NCBI RefSeq assembly: GCF_900639985.1
Contig: NZ_CAAAIM010000008.1
Coordinates: forward strand, 62,001-126,000
Direction: 5' to 3'
Length of the DNA stretch: 64,000 nt
DNA from: Legionella rowbothamii
Lineage (GTDB): Bacteria; Pseudomonadota; Gammaproteobacteria; Legionellales; Legionellaceae
This document shows, piece by piece, positions 20,069 to 29,092 of the stretch. The notes beneath the pieces were generated by a model that worked only from the letters and a program-made list of their open reading frames with translations, had not been told where the DNA came from and did no database searches. The position numbers were made by a program, and so were the translations under genes. The first letter of the stretch is position 1. Every line of letters begins with the position of its first letter.

Positions 20069-20344
20069 TCATATATCAATCGATTTTGTTGAGGAACTAG
20101 TTAGATGCTTTTTAAGAAAATTTTTCCAATCTAAGTAAGCTTTTTTTAAAAGAGGAATATAGGCAGGATTATCATAATAGGCTTTACGAAATGCTCGAGT
20201 TTCCCCGTGTGTTCCTCCTTTTTGATGTCCTTTTTCGTACTGCTCAATACATAAGGTTGTTAATCCAGCATGCGCAGCATTGTAAAGAGTTGAACTACCA
20301 ATACCACCACAACCTATTATAATGAGATCGTATATTTTATTCAT
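20069..20344 (-). pseudogene. N-terminal remnant of a FAD-dependent oxidase (sarcosine/N-methyltryptophan oxidase-like)
   Basis: 91 residues beginning with the FAD-binding motif LIIIGCGGIGSSTLYNAA, then CIEQYEKGHQKGGTHGETRAFRKAY. This is typical of the SoxA/MTOX family, whose members have about 370-390 residues. The frame stops at residue 91, and only 118 bases separate it from the next gene, so the rest of the enzyme is missing. It is a truncated, probably inactive relic. Confidence 0.75.
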
Positions 20345-20545
20345 TTCCTGATGTAATCCATGATTTCCTAACGATGGCCTCTTTCATATAGAGACTTGAT
20401 TTCAATAATCATATAACGCGATAGTTGCTTATAGACTATAGATTGTCAATATTTTTAACTCCTTTTTTAGACTGTAGCTGTGGGTATCTTTAGATTCATA
20501 ACTAACTGCGCTATAGTATAAAAAAACATCTTGATAGAGAATACT

Positions 20546-20734
20546 ATGGCAGAAATAATTAATCTTAATAAGAAAAGAAAAGCTAAAACTCGCGTGGAAA
20601 AGGAAAAAAAGGCCTCTGAAAATCGCATCAAATTTGGAAGGTCCAAAAAAGAAAAGCAGAGAGCGAAGCAAGAAAGTGAACGTTTTGAGCGCCATCTAGA
20701 TGGTCATAAATTGGAAGACAAAGACAACGAATAA
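20546..20734 (+). CDS. DUF4169-family small basic protein
   Basis: 62 residues starting MAEIINLNKKRKAKTR. The family pattern is visible throughout: NL-x-KxRKA near the start, then EKEKKASENRIKFGRSKKEKQ and FERHLDGHKL at the end. DUF4169 proteins are short, highly charged and of unknown role. They are found widely in alpha- and gammaproteobacteria. The start at 20546 is chosen over a Met 15 bases upstream because the family begins with MAE. It is a single gene. Confidence 0.75.
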   Translation: MAEIINLNKKRKAKTRVEKEKKASENRIKFGRSKKEKQRAKQESERFERHLDGHKLEDKDNE

Positions 20735-20836
20735 ACATCTATGCAGGATGGAGATAAATCCAAAACTTCCAAGCCTATCAAATGCAGCCTAAATGTATAT
20801 CATGGCACTTACTGAAATTTTTCTTATACTCAAATT

Positions 20837-20855
20837 ACTGTGATTAAACCACAGT
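20837..20855. repeat. small palindrome similar to that at 17126
   Basis: ACTGTG and CACAGT pair around ATTAAAC. With flanking AATT it resembles the 17126 palindrome, with compensating stem changes. It may serve as the terminator of the DUF4169 gene 100 bases upstream. Confidence 0.4.
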
Positions 20856-20886
20856 CGCCCATTGCCCATAACATATTAGCCAAATA

Positions 20887-20956
20887 TAGCCATTAGCCAT
20901 TAGCCATTAGCCATTAGCCATTAGCCATTAGCCATTAGACGTTAGACGTTAGACGT
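20887..20956. repeat. tandem heptamer array, 10 units
   Basis: Seven consecutive TAGCCAT units (20887-20935) are followed directly by three TAGACGT units (20936-20956). It lies between the DUF4169 gene and the terminator of the EF-G gene and does not encode anything recognisable. Confidence 0.95.
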
Positions 20957-21005
20957 TACATAGTGTAATGAGGGACCATGGTTCAGCGAATTCATATGTA
21001 AAATA

Positions 21006-21041
21006 AAAAAACCCCATCAGTGTAAACTGACAGGGTTTTTT
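21006..21041 (-). terminator. rho-independent terminator of the EF-G gene
   Basis: A stem with A/T-rich outer pairs (AAAAAACCC against GGGTTTTTT) and inner TCAGT/ACTGA pairs around GTAA. It lies 17 bases after the EF-G stop and ends in a T tract on the minus strand. The symmetry means it could work in both directions. Confidence 0.85.
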
Positions 21042-21057
21042 AAAGTCGCTGGCTGTA

Positions 21058-23148
21058 TTACTTAGCAGCAGCGGCTTTCTTTTCTTTTTCTTTGGCAATT
21101 ACTGCTTCAGCTACGCTATTTGGGCAAGGAGCATAGTGAGAGAATTCCATTGAGAATTGACCACGTCCTGAAGTAAGAGTACGTAAAGTACTGATGTAAC
21201 CAAACATTTCAGAAAGAGGAACATCGGCTTTAATGCGTACACCAGCAGCACTTGGCTCTTGGCCAGAGATCATACCGCGACGACGGTTCAAGTCACCAAT
21301 CACGTTCCCTACATCATCTTCCGTACTATATACGTCAACTTTCATAACTGGCTCAAGCAATTGAGGAGCCGCTTTTGGTATCGATTGGCGGAACGCACCT
21401 TTTGCTGCAATTTCGAACGCGATTGCTGAAGAGTCAACTGGGTGATAAGCACCATCCGTCAGAGTAACAACCACATCTAATACTGGGAAGCCTGCCAATG
21501 TACCAGTGCCCATCATTGAACGGAAACCTTTCTCAATTGCAGGGAAAAATTCTTTAGGAACGTTACCACCCACAACTGTTGAAGCAAAGGTAAATCCAGA
21601 GTTTGGCTCACCTGGCTGGATAGTGTAGTCAATCTTACCGTACTGACCAGAACCGCCAGATTGCTTCTTATGCGTATAGCTGTCTTCGATCTGCTTAGTA
21701 ATAGTTTCTCGGTAAGCAACCTGTGGTTGACCTACGATTAACTCAACATCGTAAGTACGCTTCAGAATATCCACTTTAATATCAAGGTGTAATTCACCCA
21801 TACCACGAAGAATAGTTTCACCTGAATCTTCATCAGTTTCCACTCTAAAGGTTGGATCTTCTGCAACCATTTTACCAATCGCAATACCCATTTTTTCAGT
21901 TGAACCTTTGTCTTTTGGCGAAACTGCAATAGAGATTACAGGCTCAGGGAACACCATCGCTTCAAGTGTGCACTCATGGTTAGGATCGCAAAGAGTGTGG
22001 CCGGTACGAACGTTTTTCATACCTACAATCGCAATAATATCACCTGCTTCAGCACTTTGTAATTCGTTACGCTCATTCGCTTGCATTTCAACCATACGGC
22101 CAACACGTTCAGTTTTGCCAGTAAAGGAGTTAAGAATAGTATCCCCTTTATTGAGTCGTCCTGAGTAGATACGTACGAAAGTTAATGCACCAAAACGGTC
22201 ATCCATAATTTTGAATGCCAAGGCACGGAATGGCTCATCAGGAGAAACGATTGCGAATTGACCGTTTGGCTCTCCTTCAGCATCAGTTAAAGGCTGAGGA
22301 TTAACTTCATGAGGGGCCGGTAAATAGTCAACTACCGCGTCTAATAATAATTGCATTCCTTTGTTTTTGAACGCTGAACCGCAATAAGTTGGGAAGAATG
22401 CTAATTCAAGTGTACCTTTACGGATACAACGCTTAATATCTTCTATTGAAGGCTCTTCACCATCTAAGTAAGCCATCAGCAAATCATCATCCATTTCAAG
22501 TGCTGTTTCAATTAATTGCGCACGGTACATCTCAACGTCATCATGCATATCTGCTGGTACGTCAGTAACAGTGTAATTTTCTGGCTGTCCAGATTCATCC
22601 CAAACGTAGGCTTTACGAGATAACAAATCAACAACACCAACGAAGCTGTCTTCGAAGCCGATTGGTAAAGTCATAATTAAAGGATTTGCACCCAACACTT
22701 TTTTAATTTGCTCGGTAACTTTCAAGAAGTTCGCGCCGATACGGTCGAGTTTGTTTACGAAAATCAAACGAGATACTTTTGAGTTGTTCGCATAACGCCA
22801 GTTGGTTTCAGACTGAGGCTCAACACCACCAGAGCCGCAGAATACTCCGATACCACCATCGAGAACCTTCAGTGAACGATATACTTCCACAGTGAAGTCC
22901 ACGTGTCCTGGAGTATCGATTACGTTGAAGCGTGTGCCTTTCCAGAAGCAACTTACAGCTGCTGACTGAATAGTAATACCGCGCTCAGCCTCCTGTTCCA
23001 TGAAGTCGGTTGTTGATTCACCTTCGTGAACCTCACCCATTCTATGGATTCTACCTGTCAGCTTAAGAATACGTTCGGTGGTAGTGGTTTTTCCGGCATC
23101 TACGTGAGCGAAGATTCCAATGTTTCTATAAAGGTTTAAGTCAGTCAT
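21058..23148 (-). CDS. fusA: translation elongation factor G (EF-G, probable second-type copy)
   Basis: 696 residues from [20 protein letters not shown]. The GTPase motifs are G1 AHVDAGKTT, switch [11 protein letters not shown]3 DTPGHVDF and G4 NKLDR. Domains II-V follow, with GMGELHLDI and RRRGMI. EF-G drives translocation and, with RRF, ribosome recycling. The start is chosen because the family begins there; the frame runs 61 codons further upstream without homology. It is not next to rpsL, rpsG or tuf, and the segment [20 protein letters not shown] resembles the paralogue called FusA2/EF-G1B in Pseudomonas more than the str-operon copy. That comparison is from memory. Confidence 0.93.
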   Translation of the reverse strand: MTDLNLYRNIGIFAHVDAGKTTTTERILKLTGRIHRMGEVHEGESTTDFMEQEAERGITIQSAAVSCFWKGTRFNVIDTPGHVDFTVEVYRSLKVLDGGIGVFCGSGGVEPQSETNWRYANNSKVSRLIFVNKLDRIGANFLKVTEQIKKVLGANPLIMTLPIGFEDSFVGVVDLLSRKAYVWDESGQPENYTVTDVPADMHDDVEMYRAQLIETALEMDDDLLMAYLDGEEPSIEDIKRCIRKGTLELAFFPTYCGSAFKNKGMQLLLDAVVDYLPAPHEVNPQPLTDAEGEPNGQFAIVSPDEPFRALAFKIMDDRFGALTFVRIYSGRLNKGDTILNSFTGKTERVGRMVEMQANERNELQSAEAGDIIAIVGMKNVRTGHTLCDPNHECTLEAMVFPEPVISIAVSPKDKGSTEKMGIAIGKMVAEDPTFRVETDEDSGETILRGMGELHLDIKVDILKRTYDVELIVGQPQVAYRETITKQIEDSYTHKKQSGGSGQYGKIDYTIQPGEPNSGFTFASTVVGGNVPKEFFPAIEKGFRSMMGTGTLAGFPVLDVVVTLTDGAYHPVDSSAIAFEIAAKGAFRQSIPKAAPQLLEPVMKVDVYSTEDDVGNVIGDLNRRRGMISGQEPSAAGVRIKADVPLSEMFGYISTLRTLTSGRGQFSMEFSHYAPCPNSVAEAVIAKEKEKKAAAAK

Positions 23149-23417
23149 AATACTCTTATAAAATTTAATGGATAATAAATTGTCGCATATTGTACAGCAT
23201 TTTATCCGGATTTGCAGCAGAACTTTCCCCTTTTTTATGATTATTTTACCTAGTGCGCTACAAAACAAATGAATACACATTACACGATAGAAACCCGCCA
23301 TTATTAGAAAGAAAGTTACTCCCAAGAGCACAGCAAAAAATAGGATGTATTTCTCAAATAAATGGGCTAATGCTATCTATTTATTTAGGATGTCATTGGT
23401 AGAATAACTACCGCTGA

Positions 23418-23960
23418 TTACTCATTTAATGTTTTTTGTATTAATTTTGCTTGTTTTAGGTGTTTTTCTAATTGCGGCCGTGTTTCAAGAGTTAACTTTC
23501 CCAAGGCGGGATTAGAAACAGTTCTAAGCAAACTATAATCCATCATATGCAGCACCCTCTCATGGCCTTGGATCATCATTTTTATGTATTCTTTTTCTAA
23601 TGAAGTATTTTTTAAGGTGAATAATTGATTTAATTCTTTCTTATTATACTTTTTTAATGAGCCCGTTATTGCTGTTGGCACAATATCGATGTGTTCATTT
23701 TTACTCAACTTCATGACCCTATATAAATTTTCAGTATGCTCCTTCTTTAACATTTGCGCATATTGTTTAACTTGAGGAGAGCTTACTTTTTTTAATAGTT
23801 CATTGGCTGCGACGATTTCCCCTTCATCCACTGTGAGTAAAATAGTTAAAATTTCACTGTCTTTTTTAGTTTGTACCGCGTTTGATACTTTTATGAAAAA
23901 AAGTGCGCAAATAAAAAAAAACACCGATAAAAAAGAGAAAAAGTTTTTTTTAGTATCCAT
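23418..23960 (-). CDS. DUF4142-family exported protein
   Basis: 180 residues with an N-terminal hydrophobic segment (about 8-28), followed by a helical domain. The DUF4142 pattern is seen as ILLTVDEGEIVAANELLKK, VKQYAQMLKKEHTENL and a C-terminal LEKHLKQAKLIQ. The family is ferritin-like in fold, periplasmic, and of unknown biochemical role. AAGGAT lies eight bases before the ATG. It is monocistronic, divergent from the histidine-kinase cluster across a 570-base gap. Confidence 0.75.
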   Translation of the reverse strand: MDTKKNFFSFLSVFFFICALFFIKVSNAVQTKKDSEILTILLTVDEGEIVAANELLKKVSSPQVKQYAQMLKKEHTENLYRVMKLSKNEHIDIVPTAITGSLKKYNKKELNQLFTLKNTSLEKEYIKMMIQGHERVLHMMDYSLLRTVSNPALGKLTLETRPQLEKHLKQAKLIQKTLNE

Positions 23961-24531
23961 AAAACTAATCCTTCATAACATGTAGAAGAACTATATTAAG
24001 ATAAGCCAACAAATATACAATTAGTGCTTTCAGGAGTAACTTATGGAAATCCTTAATCTATTTGGCTGAATTGCTCTCGGTTACCTCTCTCCTTAGCTCA
24101 GGCGCTGGAATATCCCTCACAAAAATATTAGTATTTGTTATTTTCAAATTGACCAAAAATCTAAAAATAAACTGATAAACATCTCTTGATGTTTTAACCC
24201 TTTTTTATTAGCTAAGCATTCGATGGACGATTTTTGTGCTTTACTTTGTTGGTTTTTTTGTTACTATAGGCGAGAAAAAAATAAGTTATATCATATTCTA
24301 AACAGGTTGAATATTAAAAAGCATGAGGTTATTCTTAATTAAAGAATAACGCGTTAAATACTTGTATATGGATCTCCCTATAGGGACATTAATTTTATTT
24401 TTAAAAATATTAATTTTTAATATAAGTAAAAATATTTAAGAATGCTAAATTAGCACTATAAATTCAATTAATTTTCTTATTAATGTCTTTGTTACAGAAA
24501 AAATATTTTATACATTATTAATTGGCATAAA
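23961..24531. other. very AT-rich intergenic region
   Basis: About 570 bases between divergent genes. The section 24380-24480 is dominated by A/T runs, as expected for promoter or nucleoid-protein binding. No gene or clear operator is seen. Confidence 0.45.
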
Positions 24532-25080
24532 GTGAATATAATAATAAAAAAACTAAACCAATCAATATTAACTATAGGAAATACTAATAGGATTTTTTCA
24601 AAAAAATCCCCTATAAAACTGATAAAAAGAACAAATAAACTTCAGAATTCTTTTATAATTGATACTATTTTTTCTATTAAAAAACTTGATAACCCTGCTT
24701 CTCGGCTATTAGCAACCAGTAGAAAAACGTTAATAAATCAATCACTGAAAAAATACCAAAATTTGTTCATACGAAAAGTCAAACAAATAGCACACACTAA
24801 TTTAGCACAAGCATGTGAAATCGAATTGGTTGAAAATGATGGTGCATCAAGAAATGTAGTTTTCCCATGCAGCGCGGCAGAAAAAAATTTACTTGCTATT
24901 GATGGAATAGAAACTTCGTCGATGCGTCAATCACAAAGCAATGATTATGATATTGAGCGATTAACCCTAATCAACAAATTATTTGATCAAGCGAATGATC
25001 AACGTCGAGAAAATAAATTTATTTTACACATTAAAAACACGATAGATTACAGCACAAACTTCAAGCAGATATTTCAATGA
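24532..25080 (+). CDS. unknown basic protein upstream of and overlapping the histidine kinase
   Basis: 182 residues from a GTG at 24532, not recognised. The first 60 residues are Lys/Ile-rich. The C-terminal 40 residues (ERLTLINKLFDQANDQRRENK) look like the helical linker that precedes the HisKA domain in FixL/TtrS-type kinases. The stop overlaps the kinase start in ATGA, so translation is coupled. It may be a separate partner, or the sensor part of a kinase split by a frameshift. No PAS domain is visible. Confidence 0.55.
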   Translation: MNIIIKKLNQSILTIGNTNRIFSKKSPIKLIKRTNKLQNSFIIDTIFSIKKLDNPASRLLATSRKTLINQSLKKYQNLFIRKVKQIAHTNLAQACEIELVENDGASRNVVFPCSAAEKNLLAIDGIETSSMRQSQSNDYDIERLTLINKLFDQANDQRRENKFILHIKNTIDYSTNFKQIFQ

Positions 25081-25790
25081 GATGCAAAAACAGCGTAATT
25101 AGTGCAATGACCAGCGTACTAGCACACGAGATCAACCAACCATTAACTGCCATTGCCACATACAGCCGTAACTGTCTTTTTATGATTAAAAATAAAGCAT
25201 CTCATGATAATTTAGAAGAAAAACTGTCCCTTCAATTAGAAAAAATCTCTTCACAAGCCGAATTGGCAGGAAAAATCATCTCCAATATGAAGCATTTTAT
25301 TCGTGAGGAACATGTTTACGTAGAAAAAACTGATATTAATCAATTAATACATAATGCTCTCTCCATATTTCATTATGAATTACTCGGCCTTAAATTGAAA
25401 ATCACTCTAAATTTAGAAGATAATATTCCATCGGTATTAATTAACAGAACCCACATTATCCAGGTTATTTTAAATTTGGCGCGAAATAGCATTGAAGCAT
25501 TTCAAGATAGCCCTGAAGAAAGCCCTGAACTATCTATTGAAACCTCAACGTCTGAAAATTACGTTCAAGTTACTATTCGCGACAATGGACCAGGAGTACC
25601 AAAAGAACATATAGATAAACTATTCAGGTCTAATTTTACTACGAAGAAACAAGGTCATGGCATTGGCTTACATATTTGCCGAACCTTAATTGAAAACCAT
25701 GGTGGAAAACTCAATTTTAAAGCTGAAGATAGAAAAGGGGCTTGCTTTGTCCTCAGTGTACCATTCGAAGTCTACAATGAAAAAAATTAA
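25077..25790 (+). CDS. soluble sensor histidine kinase (HisKA-HATPase only)
   Basis: 237 residues. The phospho-acceptor box LAHEINQPLTAI has His17 almost at the N terminus. The N box is LNLARNSIEAF, the G1 box RDNGPGVP and the G2 region KQGHGIGLHIC. No transmembrane or sensory domain is present, so the input must come from the overlapping upstream protein or another partner. HEINQPL is typical of the FixL/TtrS/DctB group. The coding end overlaps the next response regulator by 14 bases. Confidence 0.85.
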   Translation: MRCKNSVISAMTSVLAHEINQPLTAIATYSRNCLFMIKNKASHDNLEEKLSLQLEKISSQAELAGKIISNMKHFIREEHVYVEKTDINQLIHNALSIFHYELLGLKLKITLNLEDNIPSVLINRTHIIQVILNLARNSIEAFQDSPEESPELSIETSTSENYVQVTIRDNGPGVPKEHIDKLFRSNFTTKKQGHGIGLHICRTLIENHGGKLNFKAEDRKGACFVLSVPFEVYNEKN

Positions 25791-26145
25791 ACTCTATATT
25801 GTTGATGATAATGAAGCCATCTGCGATGCATTATTCCTTTTATTAAACTCAGTTTACAAGGATCAACTCGAGTTAAAAATATTTAATCATCCAGCTCATT
25901 TCTTGCAACAGTATTCTCCCGAGTGGGATGGTTGCTTAATTGTGGACATGAACATACCCTCCATGAGTGGGCTTGAATTAGTGCAAGAAATTAAGAGCAA
26001 CCCGTGCAAACTAAAAATTTTCATGATGAGTGGCAGCGCTAAAGAAAGTATTATTAATACCCAATTAAACTACGGAATTGATGAATTTATAGAAAAACCG
26101 TTTAAAACGGATCTTTTTTTAGAAAAAATTACCAACTTGATTTAA
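25777..26145 (+). CDS. single-domain response regulator
   Basis: 122 residues starting MKKIKLYIVDDNEAICDAL. A receiver domain only: acidic pair DD near residue 10, phospho-acceptor Asp in IVDMNIPSMSG, a Ser in MMSGSAKES and Lys in EKPF. There is no output domain, so it works as a phosphate shuttle or sink, or through protein contacts. The start overlaps the end of the kinase gene, which makes this ATG preferable to one 87 bases upstream. Confidence 0.85.
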   Translation: MKKIKLYIVDDNEAICDALFLLLNSVYKDQLELKIFNHPAHFLQQYSPEWDGCLIVDMNIPSMSGLELVQEIKSNPCKLKIFMMSGSAKESIINTQLNYGIDEFIEKPFKTDLFLEKITNLI

Positions 26146-26247
26146 AAGAATTTTCTCATAAAAATTAATGTTTTCCATGATACAAAATTTAAAAAAAATC
26201 AACATATAATTCGAAAACTAAATTTTACTCATGAAAAAGGGACAAGT

Positions 26248-26457
26248 ATGTCTGAAAAAATAAATGGTATTGTTAAATGGTTCAGGGACGATAAAGGCTT
26301 TGGCTTTATTCAAAGCGAAGGACAAGAATATTTCGTTCATTTTAGCGGAATACTAGGTAATGGATTTAAATCACTTCCAGCAGGTGCAATGGTTTCTTTT
26401 AATCTAACTAAAGGAACAAAAGGCATGCAAGCACACGATGTCGAAGTTATTAATTAG
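26248..26457 (+). CDS. cold-shock-domain protein (CspA family)
   Basis: 69 residues with a complete cold-shock fold. NGIVKWF is strand 1, KGFGFI is RNP-1 and YFVHF is RNP-2. It binds single-stranded RNA or DNA and in this family acts as RNA chaperone or antiterminator. A 100-base AT-rich leader precedes it, and GGGACAAG lies just before the ATG. Its location between two response regulators suggests joint expression, but it may have its own promoter. Confidence 0.9.
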   Translation: MSEKINGIVKWFRDDKGFGFIQSEGQEYFVHFSGILGNGFKSLPAGAMVSFNLTKGTKGMQAHDVEVIN

Positions 26458-26543
26458 TTTGAATAACCAGGTTTTTCATAATGCGTTATAGGGATATCTA
26501 TAAAGGTTAGTTGAGACTCAAAATAAGGATATTAGGAATTCAT

Positions 26544-27158
26544 ATGCAAACAAACAAGCAAACCATCTTCATCATCGATGATGAACCCGCTATATGTGAT
26601 TCGCTACAATGGCTGTTTGAGTCGATACAATATCAAGTAGAGACCTACAGAACTGCATCCTCTTTTCAAAAAAGCTATGATCCCCAACATGCTGGATTGC
26701 TCATCACAGATGTACGTCTCCCAGATATAAGTGGATTGGAGCTTTTAGAGAGCCTAAGACAACAAAAAATATTTTTACCCGTAATCGTTATTACAGGATA
26801 CGGTGATATCCCCATGGCTGTAAGGGCAATGAAACTCGGAGCAAAAGACTTTTTGTTAAAACCTTTTAACGAACAGGTTCTGTTGGAAAAAGTACAAAAA
26901 CATGTTAATCAGTCCATGAATAGTGAATCGCTCCACCTGCTCAATAAACGCATCAACAGTTTATCTAAGCGAGAGCAACAAATTATAAAACTCATTATCG
27001 ATGGAAAATTAAATAAGCAAATAGCCCATGAACTTTCCATATCCATTTCCACAGTGGAGGCACACCGTTCAAATATTATGGCGAAAGTTCAAGCCAAAAA
27101 CTTAGCGCAGCTTATTAAATTATACCTACAAGCACAGCATGATTATGAGTCTGTTTAA
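26544..27158 (+). CDS. FixJ/TtrR-type response regulator
   Basis: 204 residues from MQTNKQTIFIIDDEPAICDSL. Receiver motifs: DDE near residue 13, acceptor Asp in ITDVRLPDISG, VITGYGDI, and KPF. A LuxR/FixJ helix-turn-helix follows (LSKREQQIIKLIIDGKLN...STVEAHRSNIMAK, about residues 138-185). This is probably the DNA-binding output of the kinase cluster. AGGA sits upstream of the chosen ATG; an earlier Met would add 11 residues without homology. In FixJ/TtrR relatives the signal is redox-linked, which is only suggestive here. Confidence 0.88.
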   Translation: MQTNKQTIFIIDDEPAICDSLQWLFESIQYQVETYRTASSFQKSYDPQHAGLLITDVRLPDISGLELLESLRQQKIFLPVIVITGYGDIPMAVRAMKLGAKDFLLKPFNEQVLLEKVQKHVNQSMNSESLHLLNKRINSLSKREQQIIKLIIDGKLNKQIAHELSISISTVEAHRSNIMAKVQAKNLAQLIKLYLQAQHDYESV

Positions 27159-27509
27159 TAGAGATGGAGCAATATAATTAGCTCAGGCCACCCCTCCTTG
27201 TATCGTAACGTTAATACCTTAACAGCGAGCAAGTTTGATCGAATCTAATAAAATATTATAAACGCAACTGAAATTAGGTTTTTTGAGATTTTAAATACCT
27301 GTTTTTTTATTATTTATAATGGCTTATAAGGAGAGAAGTTATTCTCAGTTATTTTTTTAAAGCTAATTTCTGTGGAACAAGAGTATCTCAATTTAGAAAG
27401 GTCTTTGGTAAATAGCAAAATGCGAGATGAGCTCTTGCATTTAGCAAATGCTGAGCTTAACAGTCAAGCCTATGCGAGCGAATCAGTATTGGTAGCAAGC
27501 GTAGATACC
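27159..27509. other. intergenic region, possible 48-codon frame
   Basis: About 350 bases between convergent genes. A GTG-initiated frame from 27373 to 27519 would give 48 residues ending ESVLVASVDTLI. It has an even amino-acid composition but no ribosome-binding site and overlaps the murB end. I regard it as unproved. Confidence 0.3.
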
Positions 27510-28517
27510 TTAATCTAAAATAATGGGTTCAATATTAAGTTCCACATCATAATGCTCTTTAATTTGCGATTGAATCCAATCGGCAAATTTCAATAATTCT
27601 GATTGATTAGCTCCACCATAATTTACCATTACCAGTGCATGCTTCTGGTAAATGCCAACATTTCCTTGCCGTAATCCCTTCAAACCCAAACTATCAATCA
27701 GCCACCCTGCTGATACTTTAATTTTCTCCGGATCATATGTAGGGAATACCGGTAAATTAGGGCATTGCTCACATAATTTCTGTGCTATTTTCTTTGCTAT
27801 GACAGGATTATGAAAAAAACTACCTGCATTACCGAGCTGGTCAGGGTCAGGTAATTTACTTTGACGAATGCTAATGATTATATTACGCAAGTCATACGGT
27901 ATTGGATTGGTTAAAGATGAAAGTCTTTGTGCGACATCACCATAACTAGCATTCAGATTGGGCTGCGTTAATAAAGTAAAACTGACGCTAATAACAATAT
28001 AACGCGGATTATTTTTTAAAAAACTGTTTCGATAACTAAATTGACATTCATTGTTGCTAAGACAAACTAGCTTTGCAGTTTGAAGATCATATACCAAAAC
28101 CTCTTTGATGAAATCTTTAACCTCAACTCCATACGCACCAATATTTTGAATGGGCGATGCCCCCACTGTACCAGGGATTAAGCTTAAATTTTCCAACCCA
28201 AAAGCACCATGAGTGCTACAATAAGCCACAAACGAATCCCAGTTCTCACCCGCCATTGCAGTAACTATCTGTTCTTGGCCAACTTTAGTAATTGTGATAC
28301 CACGTAACTTATTATGAATAACTAAACCTTGATATCGGCTGGGTATAATTAAATTACTCCCTCCTCCCAAGATAAAGAACTTGGAGAACTGAGAAATAAT
28401 CTCTCTAATTTCATCTAATTGTTCGACTTGATTTAAGACAACATAATGAGACGCCGTTGATTTTAAGTGCAATGTATTTAAGGGGGTTAAATCAATATTT
28501 TCTAGAATGTTCAGCAT
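27510..28517 (-). CDS. murB: UDP-N-acetylenolpyruvoylglucosamine reductase MurB
   Basis: 335 residues, close to the E. coli-type length. FAD-domain motifs are FILGGGSNLII and the loop IPGTVGASPIQNIGAYGVEV. The catalytic Ser region is GNAGSFFHNPV, and the end carries ELNIEPIIL with the expected Glu. MurB reduces UDP-GlcNAc-enolpyruvate to UDP-MurNAc with NADPH in peptidoglycan synthesis. It is not in a mur/fts cluster here, and both neighbours are unrelated. Confidence 0.95.
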   Translation of the reverse strand: MLNILENIDLTPLNTLHLKSTASHYVVLNQVEQLDEIREIISQFSKFFILGGGSNLIIPSRYQGLVIHNKLRGITITKVGQEQIVTAMAGENWDSFVAYCSTHGAFGLENLSLIPGTVGASPIQNIGAYGVEVKDFIKEVLVYDLQTAKLVCLSNNECQFSYRNSFLKNNPRYIVISVSFTLLTQPNLNASYGDVAQRLSSLTNPIPYDLRNIIISIRQSKLPDPDQLGNAGSFFHNPVIAKKIAQKLCEQCPNLPVFPTYDPEKIKVSAGWLIDSLGLKGLRQGNVGIYQKHALVMVNYGGANQSELLKFADWIQSQIKEHYDVELNIEPIILD

Positions 28518-28854
28518 CAGTTGCTAATCAGTTGGTATTAATTATTTATTATCTCGAATTTTATTTGGTGGCACAATCGGTTAACTGATAATAAGTTTAT
28601 TATTTATAAAATACTTTAAACCTCCCCAACGGTTTAGTCACAGCATCACTTCGCTAGTCAATGGGACACATATTTACCCTATCCTCCCTTTCATGAGTCT
28701 AATGCAGTATCCAACCCAAAGAATATTTTCAAGGAGATTGATCATAATTTGATTAGCAAGTTCTAAAAAAGATATAATTCGCGATTTTAAAGTCAACAAG
28801 AGAGTAGAATGCCTACAAATAACTTACCCTCAACAGCAAGTGAATCCCACCTCT

Positions 28855-29031
28855 ATGAGCTTAAGAAGAACCGGGCATAAGTACATCGAAGAATACTCCA
28901 GCAAGAACAATATATCACAACAGATAGTGATTGAAGCCTACCTTCTAGCGGAGAGTTACGAAAAACTATTTCAAGCTTACATCGTTGATTATTTTTGGGA
29001 CAAAAGCCATTTTCTTGATATCATAAACTAG
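28855..29031 (+). CDS. small hypothetical protein, possibly frameshifted at its start
   Basis: 58 residues from ATG 28855 (GTG 28840 is also in frame): MSLRRTGHKYIEEYSSKNN and onward, soluble and not recognised. The best ribosome-binding site (AAGAGAG) instead precedes an ATG at 28809. That frame runs only 23 codons and stops at 28878, within the start of this one. Either the true gene has suffered a frameshift or this is a chance frame. Confidence 0.35.
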   Translation: MSLRRTGHKYIEEYSSKNNISQQIVIEAYLLAESYEKLFQAYIVDYFWDKSHFLDIIN

Positions 29032-29092
29032 TAGCAATATTAGCTCCTATTCTGTTGCTTAGCGACTTTTTTTAATTATTTAAGAACAAGAA

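Noticed and set aside
20429..20695. 88-codon minus-strand frame opposite DUF4169
   Set aside because: Antisense to a recognisable family; a Phe/Leu-rich product is what the A-rich DUF4169 gene gives in reverse.
20887..20956. A CRISPR array at the short repeats
   Set aside because: The units are seven bases, contiguous and without spacers.
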